From assembly GCA_038527215.1 (NCBI GenBank), contig JBCBGC010000026.1, forward strand, positions 7,712 through 71,711: DNA of 64,000 nt, read 5' to 3'. The DNA is from JAWPMV01 sp038527215. Its GTDB lineage: Bacteria; Bacteroidota; Bacteroidia; J057. This document shows positions 8,293-17,251 of this stretch, piece after piece. Position numbers and translations under genes: made by a program. The notes beneath the pieces were generated by a model. That model saw only the letters and a list, made by a program, of their open reading frames with translations, did not search any database and had not been told where the DNA came from. How positions within the stretch are numbered: position 1 is the first letter of the stretch; each line of letters starts with the position of its first letter.

Positions 8293-8638
8293 GATGACTG
8301 GTTTTTGGTACGTGCAAAACCCCGTGCAGCAACCTAAAGTGAGTCCTCAAAAGACTCCTTTAGTATAATATCTGGAAGAACCGTTTTAACCTTAATACTT
8401 GAATAAACGAGGAAAATGGGAAAGGGTGAAATGCCAATATTTTTTGGATTGTGAAATTTATAACCTGAATGTTTTGGCTTTCCAATTTATTTTTTGCAGA
8501 GATACCTCTCAGGCCGAAGAGGAACCCCTTTCTGATCGATCTTTTTTGGGGAAAAAGACCTCAAGAGGCGAATTTGATTATTTATCAACTGTAAGAATCC
8601 TGCCAGGATTGCCCTGTCAAAAGCGCAAATTGCGCTTT
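8293..8638. other. 346-bp gene-free region
   Basis: Lies between the 180-residue membrane protein start and the end of the tail-anchored protein gene. It is AT-rich and probably carries the promoter of the former. The only structure seen is the hairpin at 8619-8639 and a small dyad GAGTC...GACTC near 8342-8360. A plus-strand open frame beginning at 8399 runs mainly antisense to the next gene and is not supported. Confidence 0.5.
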
Positions 8639-8639
8639 T
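8619..8639 (-). terminator. Hairpin at the end of the dnaE transcription unit
   Basis: Dyad AAAAGCGC / GCGCTTTT around AAATT, touching the stop codon of the tail-anchored protein. Followed by T only within the stem, so its strength is uncertain. It could act in both directions. Confidence 0.5.
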
Positions 8640-9562
8640 TATCTAAGCCATCGATACAAAAGCAGGCTGGCGATTCCAGCTCCTACTCCCAGGGCGACCA
8701 TCCAGGGATTGACCCCTTCTTTATCCTGTTTTTCCTGGGAAAACATCTCAAAGAAACTGGCTTCGGGATTGATTTTGTACAACTGATCCAGCACGTTTTG
8801 AATGTCGGTACGAGCTTCCTCATTGATATGGAGTTTCAAAGCCTGACGAAGAATCATCAGGGCGAGTTGGACTCTTTTGTGCTCGTTATGAATCCCAATG
8901 GCCAGGTTTTCCAGCGCTAAGGCATAGCGGTCCCTGCTGGCAGAAAAATACTCTGGCAATTGGTTGAGGACATTCATGAGCATCTCATCACATACTTCCT
9001 GTACCCGGCCGTCAGGAGGCGTTCCGGCTTTGATGCCCTCGGTCATTTCCTCCACTTTAGCTACCTGCTTATGAATTTCCCGGTAGGTATCCTTAAAGCA
9101 TGAAGCCTGATACCCGCTAGGGATAGGAAGGGGATGACCACACATGGCTTTGATTTCTTCCCAATCTTTTTGCCGGTAAGCATGGTTCAGGCGGCGGTTG
9201 AAACTATGGGCGAAGTGGGGCCCGAGAAAAGATAAAAATTCATCAGAGGTTGCGTGGAGCAGGCTGATATCTCCCTGGTAAAAGAAGTCCAGACTGGCTT
9301 CTTCCAGAAAGTGCAGCAGAGAAGGCCGTTGGGCAATGAATAAATGATGATCCAGGGCATGGGCGTCCTGTAGCATATCCAACATTTTCAGGGCGGTAGA
9401 TCGATCTACTTCCTGTCCCCCCAGTTCAATGACGGACGCACCGGATAATTCAAACTCGGCTAGAATCCGCTTTCTTTCTTGTTTGAGAAAGGCCTTGGAA
9501 TATCCCTCTTCGGGAATGTTAAGGTCCAGCCCGAGGGCCACAAAAGGATTTACATACTCCAT
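8639..9562 (-). CDS. Tail-anchored cytoplasmic protein of unknown function
   Basis: 307 residues, no signal peptide, with one hydrophobic helix at the extreme C-terminus (~285-305, MVALGVGAGIASLLLY followed by RWLR), which predicts a tail anchor in the inner membrane with the bulk facing the cytoplasm. The first ~60 residues (NPFVALGLDLNIPEEGY, LKQERKRILAEFELSG) resemble the start of J-domain-like proteins (NPF..LGL, then a basic helix), but no HPD motif is present, so a DnaJ function is not claimed. The rest is predicted helical. It starts 41 bases after the ankyrin gene and probably belongs to the dnaE transcript. I do not recognise the family. Confidence 0.65.
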   Translation of the reverse strand: MEYVNPFVALGLDLNIPEEGYSKAFLKQERKRILAEFELSGASVIELGGQEVDRSTALKMLDMLQDAHALDHHLFIAQRPSLLHFLEEASLDFFYQGDISLLHATSDEFLSFLGPHFAHSFNRRLNHAYRQKDWEEIKAMCGHPLPIPSGYQASCFKDTYREIHKQVAKVEEMTEGIKAGTPPDGRVQEVCDEMLMNVLNQLPEYFSASRDRYALALENLAIGIHNEHKRVQLALMILRQALKLHINEEARTDIQNVLDQLYKINPEASFFEMFSQEKQDKEGVNPWMVALGVGAGIASLLLYRWLR

Positions 9563-9603
9563 GCTTTAAGATACGAAGAATTCTGGCACACGTTGGAGCG
9601 ATG

Positions 9604-10887
9604 CTACTCCCGGGACTCCAGATATTTCCCCATTTTGGTGTATCCATAGCGGAAGGCCAGCATTTTTGGGGTATAAAGTTTACGATTCTTGGTTTTGAGG
9701 GTCAGCTCCGTCTTTTTGAGGAGGTAGTTAACCAGGACCTTGCTTTGCCCCAGGGCAGCGTAGTGCAGGAGGGTATTACCCTGAGGGTCCGTTACGGTAG
9801 CCTTTACTTTGCGGGTTTCTAACAGATAGCGGACTAATTCTACATCTCCCAATCTGCAGGCTTCATGGAGAAGGGTGTGGCCGCCAGGCTGTAAGGGTTC
9901 CAGGGAGGCGGGGTCGGCGAATGGAGGAAAGGTTTTTTCTAAAGAATCACAGCGTTGGGCTACCGCCAGGCGAATCGGGGCCGGAATGGTTTTCCATCCT
10001 TCCTGGGCCGTGACCGCCAGGGGCGAAGCAAAGCGTTGGCTCCGTCGATCGGCTTGCTCCAGGAGGTACTGACTTCTTTTTTCCGGGCCTTGCCAAAAAG
10101 ACTTTTTGTCTACTGCTGACAGCTGAAACAGCGCTTTTTTATGGATGATTTTTTCCTCAGCATAGGCTTCAATGTAAGGAAGGGGGAGCGCCCATACCTT
10201 TTGCAACAGTAATCTAGAAGGATTGCGTGGATCTTTGAGACGTACCCCTCTGGCAATTAAAAAAGCAACCATATTAGGATGTCGGGCATAGGCAAGCAGG
10301 CCCCGACCTTGTTGATCCTTCCCTTCAAAGGTCCATTCATAGGCCTTGACCATATGCTTGAGGAGGGTAGAATCTCCCTGGGTCACGCTTTCGGTCAGGA
10401 GGTATGGGAAATCACTTTGGCCGGGTTTGGCAGAGATGTCAGCCCCCAGATCACGTAATTCCTCCACCCATTCCGGATGATCCTGAAAAGCGGCAGAGAC
10501 AAATACGGGCTGGCCATCTTCCATGGGATCATTGAGATTGGCTCCATGGACAATGAGCAAGGAAAGGACGTCCCTTTTCCCATACACCAGAGGGCCTAAC
10601 AGGTAACTTCCAGTGTTGGGATAGTCTCCTCCAACTGGAAAATAGGTGCCCAGGTCGCGATGGTTTGCGTCTAAGACTAGTTTGACAATTTCGGGTTGCC
10701 CGCTATACAAGGCCTGTTGGAGGTAGTTGGGCGCTTGTGTAGGCGCACGGTCGGCAAGGTTGGTTTTTGCTATCAGTTCATTGACCTGGGAAAGATTTGC
10801 TTGCGTGAGCGCCAGAAAGAGGGAGTCTTCCTGAGCCAGCAGGGGCATGATCCCCAAACAAACCAAAAAGCAAAGTGGTTTGTGCAT
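9604..10887 (-). CDS. Secreted ankyrin-repeat protein
   Basis: 427 residues with a Sec signal peptide (MHKPLCFLVCLGIMPLLAQ), so the ankyrin repeats should lie in the periplasm or at the cell surface. Two repeat blocks are visible. One spans ~55-165 (ALYSGQPEIVKLVLDANH, YGKRDVLSLLIVHGANLN). The other spans ~330-427 (GGHTLLHEACRLGDVELVRYLL, here split as GGHTLLHEACRLGD and VELVRYLL; then GNTLLHYAALGQSKVLVNYL). The middle is less regular. Ankyrin repeats bind proteins; no enzymatic domain is present. The gene begins 17 bases after the dnaE stop and is very likely cotranscribed with it, an odd pairing since dnaE acts in the cytoplasm. Confidence 0.8.
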   Translation of the reverse strand: MHKPLCFLVCLGIMPLLAQEDSLFLALTQANLSQVNELIAKTNLADRAPTQAPNYLQQALYSGQPEIVKLVLDANHRDLGTYFPVGGDYPNTGSYLLGPLVYGKRDVLSLLIVHGANLNDPMEDGQPVFVSAAFQDHPEWVEELRDLGADISAKPGQSDFPYLLTESVTQGDSTLLKHMVKAYEWTFEGKDQQGRGLLAYARHPNMVAFLIARGVRLKDPRNPSRLLLQKVWALPLPYIEAYAEEKIIHKKALFQLSAVDKKSFWQGPEKRSQYLLEQADRRSQRFASPLAVTAQEGWKTIPAPIRLAVAQRCDSLEKTFPPFADPASLEPLQPGGHTLLHEACRLGDVELVRYLLETRKVKATVTDPQGNTLLHYAALGQSKVLVNYLLKKTELTLKTKNRKLYTPKMLAFRYGYTKMGKYLESRE

Positions 10888-10904
10888 GTTTGTTGGTACA
10901 GAGG

Positions 10905-13900
10905 CTAAGTAAATGAGTACTTTATCCCCAATTCCTGCAATTTGTGCACCATTTTTCCATTTGGCTGCACCAACCAGTCCGAACTCACCATCTTGATATG
11001 CGCTTTTAGGCTGGGATCAGTGATGGTAAACTTCAATTGTTTGGTGCCTTCATTGGTGCGCATGAGCTGCTCCAATTCGGTCAACACCTCGGAAGAAAGG
11101 TGGTCATTTTCGATTTCCAAAAGCAGGTGTCGGGTCATTTCATCAAAGAGATCTTCCGTCAAAATCCGGATTTCGTTGACCCGGAATTCGAACTCGGAGG
11201 GATCGTAGCGTCTGGGCTGATAAGAGGCCAGGATATAGAGCATCTCATCCTGTCGGACCAGCCCCCGAAAGGTTTCGTAATCCCGCCCAAAGAGGGCGAT
11301 TTCGTATGAGTCTGAAAAATCCTCAATGGTAAAACTCAGGAATTTATTCCCTCTCCGTGAAACGCGCTCCCGCACACTGGTGACGATACCCGCTGTTTTG
11401 ATCTCCCGGCGCTTTTTCTCCGCTTCGATTTGATTCAGGGCGCAATTGGTAAAGGCATCAATCTGCCATTTGAAGCGATCCAGGGGATGTCCCGAAAGGA
11501 AAAAGCCGATCACCTCTTTTTCGTAGTTCAACTTATCCAACTCAGACCAGGCTTCCCGGACGCGTCCTTCCTGCATGGTTCCCATCGGGATTGAAGGCTC
11601 GGGCATGGAACTCCCGTTGCCATTGCTATCTCCAAACAGGCTGACCTGAGGGGAGAGCTTTTCCTGCTGGACTTTGGAGCCATACTGGACGGCTTTTTCC
11701 AACACGTGGGCAGGATCTTTTTCGGATACGGGCAAAAAGTACTGAAAGCGCTCTACCCCGAACTGGTCAAAAGCCCCGGCATAGGTCAGGGCTTCCAGGG
11801 TTTTACGGTTGATGCTTCTGAGCGGCATGCGCACACAGAGGTCAAAAACAGATTCGAAAGCGCCTTCTGCCTGCCGCTGCTTGATGATTTCTTCCACTAC
11901 CGCATGCCCTACCCCTTTGATCGCTTCCAGACCAAACCGAATCTGCCCTTCTTTATCGACGGAGAAAAGAGCCTTTGATTCGTTGATGTCCGGTGGCAGT
12001 ACCGCAATGCCCATACGACGACATTCCTCAATGAAGAAGGTGATCTTCTTGATGTCGTTCACATTGTGGGTCAATACCGCGGCCATGTATTCTGACGGAT
12101 AGTGCGCCTTCATGAAGGCGGTTTTGAAAGCCAGAATGGAATAAGCTGCTGCATGACTTTTATTAAAGCCATAGGAGGCAAATTTCTCCATCAGGGCCCA
12201 AACCTCATTGGCGGTATCCTCCGTTACCTCCTGTTCTTTGGCTCCTCCGACAAAATTGACCTTTTCTTTGGCCATGATGTCGTGCTTCTTCTTACCCATG
12301 GCACGCCTCAGCAAGTCCGCACCCCCCATGGAATACTTACCCATGGTCCGGGCTACCTGCATGATCTGCTCCTGGTACACCATGATGCCATAGGTGTTTT
12401 TCAGGATGGGTTCCAGCATGGCATGAGGATAGATGATCTCTTCCCGTCCGTGCTTACGCGCTACGAAGGAAGGGATATTGTCCATCGGCCCGGGCCGATA
12501 GAGGGCGTTCATCGCAATCAGGTCCTCTATATTGGTGGGCTTGAGCTGGCGCAGGTACTTCCGCATGCCGTCGGACTCAAACTGGAAGGTGGCTACGGTA
12601 TCGCCACGCTGGTAGAGCTCATAGGTCTTGAGGTCTTCCAGGTCTATGTTATCCGGGTCGATTTCGACCCCGTGGTTTTCTTTGGTGAGTTTGATGGCGG
12701 TTTTGAGAATGGAGAGGGTTTTTAGTCCCAAAAAGTCCATCTTCAACAGGCCAGCCATTTCCGCCATGGGCCCATCGTACTGGGTAACCAGGGTGCTATC
12801 CTTGCCGACCGATACGGGGGCATAGTTGGTGACATCGCCGGGAGCAATAATCACCGCACAGGCGTGAACGCCGGTATGGCGCGCGGTGCCTTCCAGGGTT
12901 TTGGCAAAGCGCATCATCTTATTGACCTGCGGGTCTCTACTCTGGAAGAGCTTGCCGAGTTCGTCGCTAAAGTCAGGATTATTCTCCGGGTCCAGGGCTT
13001 TTTTAAAGGTCATGCCCGGGCGATCCGGGATCATTTTGGCGATACGGTTCACCTCTGCCAGTGGAATATTCAGGGTCCGACCTACGTCTCTCAAGGCAGT
13101 TTTGGCGCCCATGGTACCATAGGTGATCACCTGACTCACCGATTTTCGTCCGTATTCTCCTACCACATAGTCGATCACTTCCTGCCGTCCCTCGTCATCA
13201 AAGTCAATATCAATATCCGGTGGGGAAACCCGTTCGGGATTTAAGAATCGTTCAAAAAGCAGGTCATATTGCAAGGGATCCACATCAATGATCCCCAGGA
13301 TGTAGGCGACCACACTTCCGGCGGCAGAGCCTCGGCCCGGCCCTACGTATACCCCTCGGTTCCGGGCTTCGGTGGTAAAGGACTGGACGATCAGGAAGTA
13401 TCCGGCATAGCCCATTTTGCGCATGATCTTCAGTTCATGCTCGATACGCTCCCGAATTTCAGTAGTCATATCGGGATAGCGACGGGGGGCGCGTTCCCAT
13501 ACCATGGCCGCCAGGTAGTCGTCCATGTTGGCGTACTGATCGGGCACTTTATACTGAGGGAGAATCATATCCCCCGTAAGGTTCATTTCGAAATTACAGC
13601 GCTCGGCCAGGTGGATGGTATTGTCCAGGCTTTCGGGAATGTCCTGAAAGAGCTCCAGCATTTCCTCCTGGGTTTTGAAGAAAAAGCGCGGATTCAGGCG
13701 GTTTTTATCATCCGTAAAGCGAAAACGGTTAGGATCAGAGTAGTCAGACTGGGTTTGGAGGGCCAGCAGTAAGTCATGGGCTTCGGCATCTTCCTCGTTC
13801 ACATAGTGAACATCGTTGGTAGCAATGATGAGCAACTCATGCTTACGGGCCATGCGGATGAGCCACTCATTGCACTTTTCCATGTCGCCCAGGGTGTGGC

Positions 13901-14423
13901 GCTGGATTTCGACATAGTAGTTTTCCTTGCCAAAGAGGTCGATATATTCGAGCAGTTTTTTCTCCGCAGCTTCTTCCCCCTTATCAATCAGGTTGCGGTT
14001 TACTTCTCCAGCCAGGCAGCAAGTGGAGGCAATCAGCCCTTCGGTATGCTGGCGGAGGATGTTCTTATCAATCCTCGGTTTGTAGTAGTAGCCATCGGTG
14101 TAGCCATAGGAGCAGAGCTTGACCAGGTTTTCATAGCCCTGCTTGTTTTTGGCCCACATGATCTGGTGGTAGCGCTTGGTGCCTTTTTCCCGGGCCGTAG
14201 CATCTCCATCAATGATGTAGAACTCACAGCCTACGATAGGCTTGATGCCTTGCTTACGGGCTTCCAGGACAAATTTCGGCACACCGTACATATTGCCGTG
14301 GTCGGTGATGGCAATATGGCTCATCCCGCAATCACAGGCCTTTTTGGTCATGTCTTTGATCTTGGCCGCGCCATCTAGGAGGGAAAACTCCGTGTGATTG
14401 TGGAGGTGAACGAAATCTGGCAT
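10905..14423 (-). CDS. dnaE: DNA polymerase III alpha subunit
   Basis: The replicative DNA polymerase, 1172 residues, normal for DnaE1-type alpha subunits. It opens with the PHP domain (FVHLHNHTEFSLLDGAAKI, ITDHGNMYG). The polymerase core carries the catalytic aspartates in PPDIDIDFDDEGR, the motif GPGRGSAAGS and ALYRPGPMDNIP. A tandem helix-hairpin-helix region follows (FGLEAIKGVGHAVVEEI), then an OB-fold (AGIVTSVRERVSRRGNKFL). It works with the beta clamp and clamp loader, which are not in this window. The start ATG at 14423 gives the expected MPDFVHLHNH N-terminus. It is the first gene of a likely three-gene transcript with the secreted ankyrin protein and the tail-anchored protein. Confidence 0.98.
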   Translation of the reverse strand: MPDFVHLHNHTEFSLLDGAAKIKDMTKKACDCGMSHIAITDHGNMYGVPKFVLEARKQGIKPIVGCEFYIIDGDATAREKGTKRYHQIMWAKNKQGYENLVKLCSYGYTDGYYYKPRIDKNILRQHTEGLIASTCCLAGEVNRNLIDKGEEAAEKKLLEYIDLFGKENYYVEIQRHTLGDMEKCNEWLIRMARKHELLIIATNDVHYVNEEDAEAHDLLLALQTQSDYSDPNRFRFTDDKNRLNPRFFFKTQEEMLELFQDIPESLDNTIHLAERCNFEMNLTGDMILPQYKVPDQYANMDDYLAAMVWERAPRRYPDMTTEIRERIEHELKIMRKMGYAGYFLIVQSFTTEARNRGVYVGPGRGSAAGSVVAYILGIIDVDPLQYDLLFERFLNPERVSPPDIDIDFDDEGRQEVIDYVVGEYGRKSVSQVITYGTMGAKTALRDVGRTLNIPLAEVNRIAKMIPDRPGMTFKKALDPENNPDFSDELGKLFQSRDPQVNKMMRFAKTLEGTARHTGVHACAVIIAPGDVTNYAPVSVGKDSTLVTQYDGPMAEMAGLLKMDFLGLKTLSILKTAIKLTKENHGVEIDPDNIDLEDLKTYELYQRGDTVATFQFESDGMRKYLRQLKPTNIEDLIAMNALYRPGPMDNIPSFVARKHGREEIIYPHAMLEPILKNTYGIMVYQEQIMQVARTMGKYSMGGADLLRRAMGKKKHDIMAKEKVNFVGGAKEQEVTEDTANEVWALMEKFASYGFNKSHAAAYSILAFKTAFMKAHYPSEYMAAVLTHNVNDIKKITFFIEECRRMGIAVLPPDINESKALFSVDKEGQIRFGLEAIKGVGHAVVEEIIKQRQAEGAFESVFDLCVRMPLRSINRKTLEALTYAGAFDQFGVERFQYFLPVSEKDPAHVLEKAVQYGSKVQQEKLSPQVSLFGDSNGNGSSMPEPSIPMGTMQEGRVREAWSELDKLNYEKEVIGFFLSGHPLDRFKWQIDAFTNCALNQIEAEKKRREIKTAGIVTSVRERVSRRGNKFLSFTIEDFSDSYEIALFGRDYETFRGLVRQDEMLYILASYQPRRYDPSEFEFRVNEIRILTEDLFDEMTRHLLLEIENDHLSSEVLTELEQLMRTNEGTKQLKFTITDPSLKAHIKMVSSDWLVQPNGKMVHKLQELGIKYSFT

Positions 14424-14587
14424 AAGTAGGAATTAAGTCATTAAAAATACGCATTTGCATGCGATTTATTCCCGATGAATTTCCACAATTGTTGATAGCT
14501 CCCTGCAGGGTAAATTTTTTCCCCTTCGAAAAAAACAGCACTTTCGCTCAAGCCTCCGTCTTTTGAACAGCATCAAGGCACACTGAC

Positions 14588-15424
14588 ATGAAAAAACAAG
14601 TATTGATCACCCTCCTGGGCTTGAATTTCTTGTTTGGAGGTATGGGGTATGGGCAACCGTCTGTATCCGTAGGCATTACCACCGGCTGGGGAATCGGTAG
14701 CCTTTCTACCGGTAACATCGATAGCGGAAATTTGCTCAGGGTAGGAAACTTTCTGGTCATACCAGCGGGCATCCAATCCCGTATTTCCCTGAATGAATCC
14801 TGGTCGGTCCAAGTGCGTGCGATGCTGTATTCCTCACAGTTTTCGGTTCAGCGCCGGGTAGGGAATGTTTGGCGGTTTTTACCTGGGAACCTGGACCAAA
14901 CCCATGGCGGATTGGAATTGAGCGCGGTGCGCCGTCTGCTGCGTTTATCCCCTTCCTTTTTTCTATCAGCAGAGGCCGGACTTTCACTCCAGGTCAAGCC
15001 AAACCAACAGACGGGTTGCTTACCTACCGCTACGGCTTCTCAGGTGAATGAAACAGACACCCTTTTCCTGGCCAGTCGCCTAAGCTTCCAGGGCAAGCCT
15101 GCCTTTGTTGCGGGCCATCTTCGGGTAGGGCTTGAATATGACTTTCAGTGGGGGCGCCGTCCCGTAACGGTTACGGCCGGGGGGTACCTTAAGCATGCCC
15201 TTCATGCTTTTTGGGAGGGGGAGCTAGCCCTCTGGAATACCTTGCCTCTGGAGGCTGAACCGGTCTGGGGGCGCTGGGACCCAACGGGGGATCCGATTGG
15301 GTACCTGGCGGAATGGAATTGCGGGACGGAAGCTAGTCTGGCCCCAGAAACCACGCACCAATGGCGGGATTATGGATTTTCCTTTGGCTTACAGGCTTCT
15401 TTCCTCTTCCGTCTTTCCTCGTAG
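14588..15424 (+). CDS. Outer-membrane beta-barrel-like protein, paralogue 1 of 5
   Basis: 278 residues with a signal peptide (cleavage after MGYGQ). First of five tandem paralogues sharing the order SVGxTxGWG, a FLVIPxGIQxR strand, a GGLELSAxRR turn, an EAGLSLQ strand, GHLRxxLEYDF, a RPVTVTAG strand and a C-terminal strand ending in LFRL. Alternating hydrophobic strands and the aromatic-rich end fit a small outer-membrane beta-barrel of the porin-like type. Two cysteines, C144 and C245, are kept at matching places in all five copies and may form a disulfide. Substrate or partner is unknown. This copy is the most diverged of the first three: it reads RRLLRL where they have RRI, and lacks the CETEVMD block. 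Confidence 0.72.
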   Translation: MKKQVLITLLGLNFLFGGMGYGQPSVSVGITTGWGIGSLSTGNIDSGNLLRVGNFLVIPAGIQSRISLNESWSVQVRAMLYSSQFSVQRRVGNVWRFLPGNLDQTHGGLELSAVRRLLRLSPSFFLSAEAGLSLQVKPNQQTGCLPTATASQVNETDTLFLASRLSFQGKPAFVAGHLRVGLEYDFQWGRRPVTVTAGGYLKHALHAFWEGELALWNTLPLEAEPVWGRWDPTGDPIGYLAEWNCGTEASLAPETTHQWRDYGFSFGLQASFLFRLSS

Positions 15425-15455
15425 ACTATCACTTTTTCACTTCGATATTTTCCTG

Positions 15456-16313
15456 ATGAAAAAAACGCTTTGGTCTCTATTTTTGGCTTGCCTTCTGGGC
15501 TTTTCCAGTGTGGTGCAGGCTCAGTCTTCTCTTTCTTTAGGCTTTACTTCCGGTTGGGGAGGAGGCATGCTGAAGATGGGGGAAGGCACCGGACAGGATA
15601 ATTTGCGCATCGAGCCTTTTCTGGTCATTCCCGTTGGATTACAGGCCAGATATACGCTCAACGAACGCTGGGCTCTCCAGGCTCGGGCCATGGTTTACTG
15701 GTCCACGTTTAATGTGCGGCAAAGTTCCCCTAACGTTTGGGTTTCGGGGATCGCTTATTTTGAAAATACCCAGGGAGGATTAGAGTTGAGTGCGATGCGC
15801 AGGATCGCCTTGCCTGCTCCCGATCTTTTCCTGGCTGTTGAAGGGGGGCTTTCCCTGCAAAAAAGTGAGATAGACAGAGATTGGTGTGCTTCTACGGCGG
15901 GAGGATTTGTTGCCTCTGCAGCGGACACGCTCTTTCGAACCACCCGGGTGAATTACCAGGGAGAAGGGGCTTTTCTTTCCGGACACCTAAGGTTGAACCT
16001 TGAGTATGATTTCCAAATAGGTCGCAGGCCGATCACCATTGCTGCGGGTTTGTATGCTAATCATGCCCTGACCCCTTTTTGGACTGCGCAAGCAGAAGGC
16101 TGGGAGGCGATCGCGCTGGAAACGGAAGCCATCCGTCCGTTTGGGGATCCAAATGCGGCACCGATTGGGTTTCAACCGCAGTGGGATTGTGAGACAGAAG
16201 TGATGGACGCCCCTGATGCTACGAATAGCTGGCAGAACTATGGGCTTTCTGCAGGCCTGCAATTTTCCTTACTCTTTCATCTTTCCCGCAAGGCCAAGGT
16301 AGACTTACCCTAA
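15456..16313 (+). CDS. Outer-membrane beta-barrel-like protein, paralogue 2 of 5
   Basis: 285 residues from ATG 15456 (MKKTLWSLFLACLLGFSS, signal peptide ending VVQAQ). A longer frame to 15297 would overlap the previous gene and bury the signal peptide, so it is rejected. It shares the family strands (FTSGWGGG, PFLVIPVGLQARY, GGLELSAMRRI, VEGGLSLQ, SGHLRLNLEYDF, RRPITIAAGLY) and the cysteine pair C144 and C245. Its C-terminal block WDCETEVMDAPDAT is almost the same as in paralogue 3, so these two are closest relatives. The gap to paralogue 1 is 31 bases, with no terminator, suggesting one transcript. Confidence 0.72.
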   Translation: MKKTLWSLFLACLLGFSSVVQAQSSLSLGFTSGWGGGMLKMGEGTGQDNLRIEPFLVIPVGLQARYTLNERWALQARAMVYWSTFNVRQSSPNVWVSGIAYFENTQGGLELSAMRRIALPAPDLFLAVEGGLSLQKSEIDRDWCASTAGGFVASAADTLFRTTRVNYQGEGAFLSGHLRLNLEYDFQIGRRPITIAAGLYANHALTPFWTAQAEGWEAIALETEAIRPFGDPNAAPIGFQPQWDCETEVMDAPDATNSWQNYGLSAGLQFSLLFHLSRKAKVDLP

Positions 16314-16361
16314 ATCTGGGTCCTGCCGGTAATTTTTTTGCGTGTTTCCCTACAGTAGACC

Positions 16362-17219
16362 ATGATAAGAACAATTTTTTTCCTGCTGTGCCTGGGTGGC
16401 TGGCTGAATACCCAAGGACTGCAAGCACAGCAGTCCATTTCTGTAGGCCTCACCTATGGTTGGGGGATTGGCCTGATTTCAGGCGTAGAGGAAAGTCCAC
16501 CCAATCTATTAGAGATTAATAACTTTTTCGTAGCCCCCGCCGGCTTACAATTCCGGTGGGCGAAGAATGACCGCTGGGCCTTTCAGGCCAGAGGCCTGCT
16601 CTATCGGTCTTCCTTTCGCATCTGGCAATGGGGACCGGATCGCTTGCTTACGGGCTGGACAGATATCGAAAACCGTCAGGGCGGATTAGAGGTGAGTGCC
16701 CTGCGTCGTATACCCCTATCAAAAAAAGGGATTTTTCTGGCCTTAGAAGGGGGATTGTCGTTGCAAGCACATGAGATCGGGCGGGAGGGCTGCGCTACGG
16801 TTGCCACTGCACCTTCCGTAAACCCAGCCGATTCCCTTTTCCAAACCACCAAAGTCTATTTTCAGGGCCAACCCCTATTTCTTTCCGGGCATTTTCGCCT
16901 AAATCTGGAATATGATTTTCGGCTGCTACGGGCCCCTGTCACCATGGTGGCCAGCCTGAATGCTAACCATGCGCTCTTCCCTGCCTGGAGAGCAGAGACG
17001 GAAAGTTGGGAGGCCCTGCCCCTTGAGACAGCAGCTTTCCAACCCTTTCCAGATCGAAACCCGGGATTAGTTTTGTTTCAGCCGATCTGGACTTGCGAGA
17101 CGGAAGTGATGGACACCCCTGATGCTACGACCAATACCTGGCAGAACAACGGACTTTCTTTCGGCCTGCAGCTTTCTTTGTTATTTAACCTCACGCGTTT
17201 ACCTCAGGGGGATGATTAG
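16362..17219 (+). CDS. Outer-membrane beta-barrel-like protein, paralogue 3 of 5
   Basis: 285 residues; signal peptide MIRTIFFLLCLGGW ending GLQAQ. Family strands are clear (SVGLTYGWGIG, GGLEVSALRRI, LEGGLSLQ, SGHFRLNLEYDF) with C144 and C245 conserved. The block WTCETEVMDTPDATTN matches paralogue 2, pointing to duplication or gene conversion between them. The start is the ATG at 16362, 48 bases after paralogue 2. It ends with LLFNLTR plus a short acidic tail (LPQGDD); a tail after the last strand is also present in copies 2, 4 and 5. Confidence 0.72.
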   Translation: MIRTIFFLLCLGGWLNTQGLQAQQSISVGLTYGWGIGLISGVEESPPNLLEINNFFVAPAGLQFRWAKNDRWAFQARGLLYRSSFRIWQWGPDRLLTGWTDIENRQGGLEVSALRRIPLSKKGIFLALEGGLSLQAHEIGREGCATVATAPSVNPADSLFQTTKVYFQGQPLFLSGHFRLNLEYDFRLLRAPVTMVASLNANHALFPAWRAETESWEALPLETAAFQPFPDRNPGLVLFQPIWTCETEVMDTPDATTNTWQNNGLSFGLQLSLLFNLTRLPQGDD

Positions 17220-17251
17220 CTGATTTCCTGTACCACCCTAGCTCCTATCCC

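Noticed and set aside
8399..8920. Plus-strand open frame of 173 codons
   Set aside because: Mostly antisense to the tail-anchored protein gene, with low-complexity composition and no recognisable domain.
13269..13772. Long plus-strand open frames within dnaE (also 12102-12725 and 13776-14378)
   Set aside because: Antisense shadows of dnaE; they have no signal peptide, domain or start context of their own.
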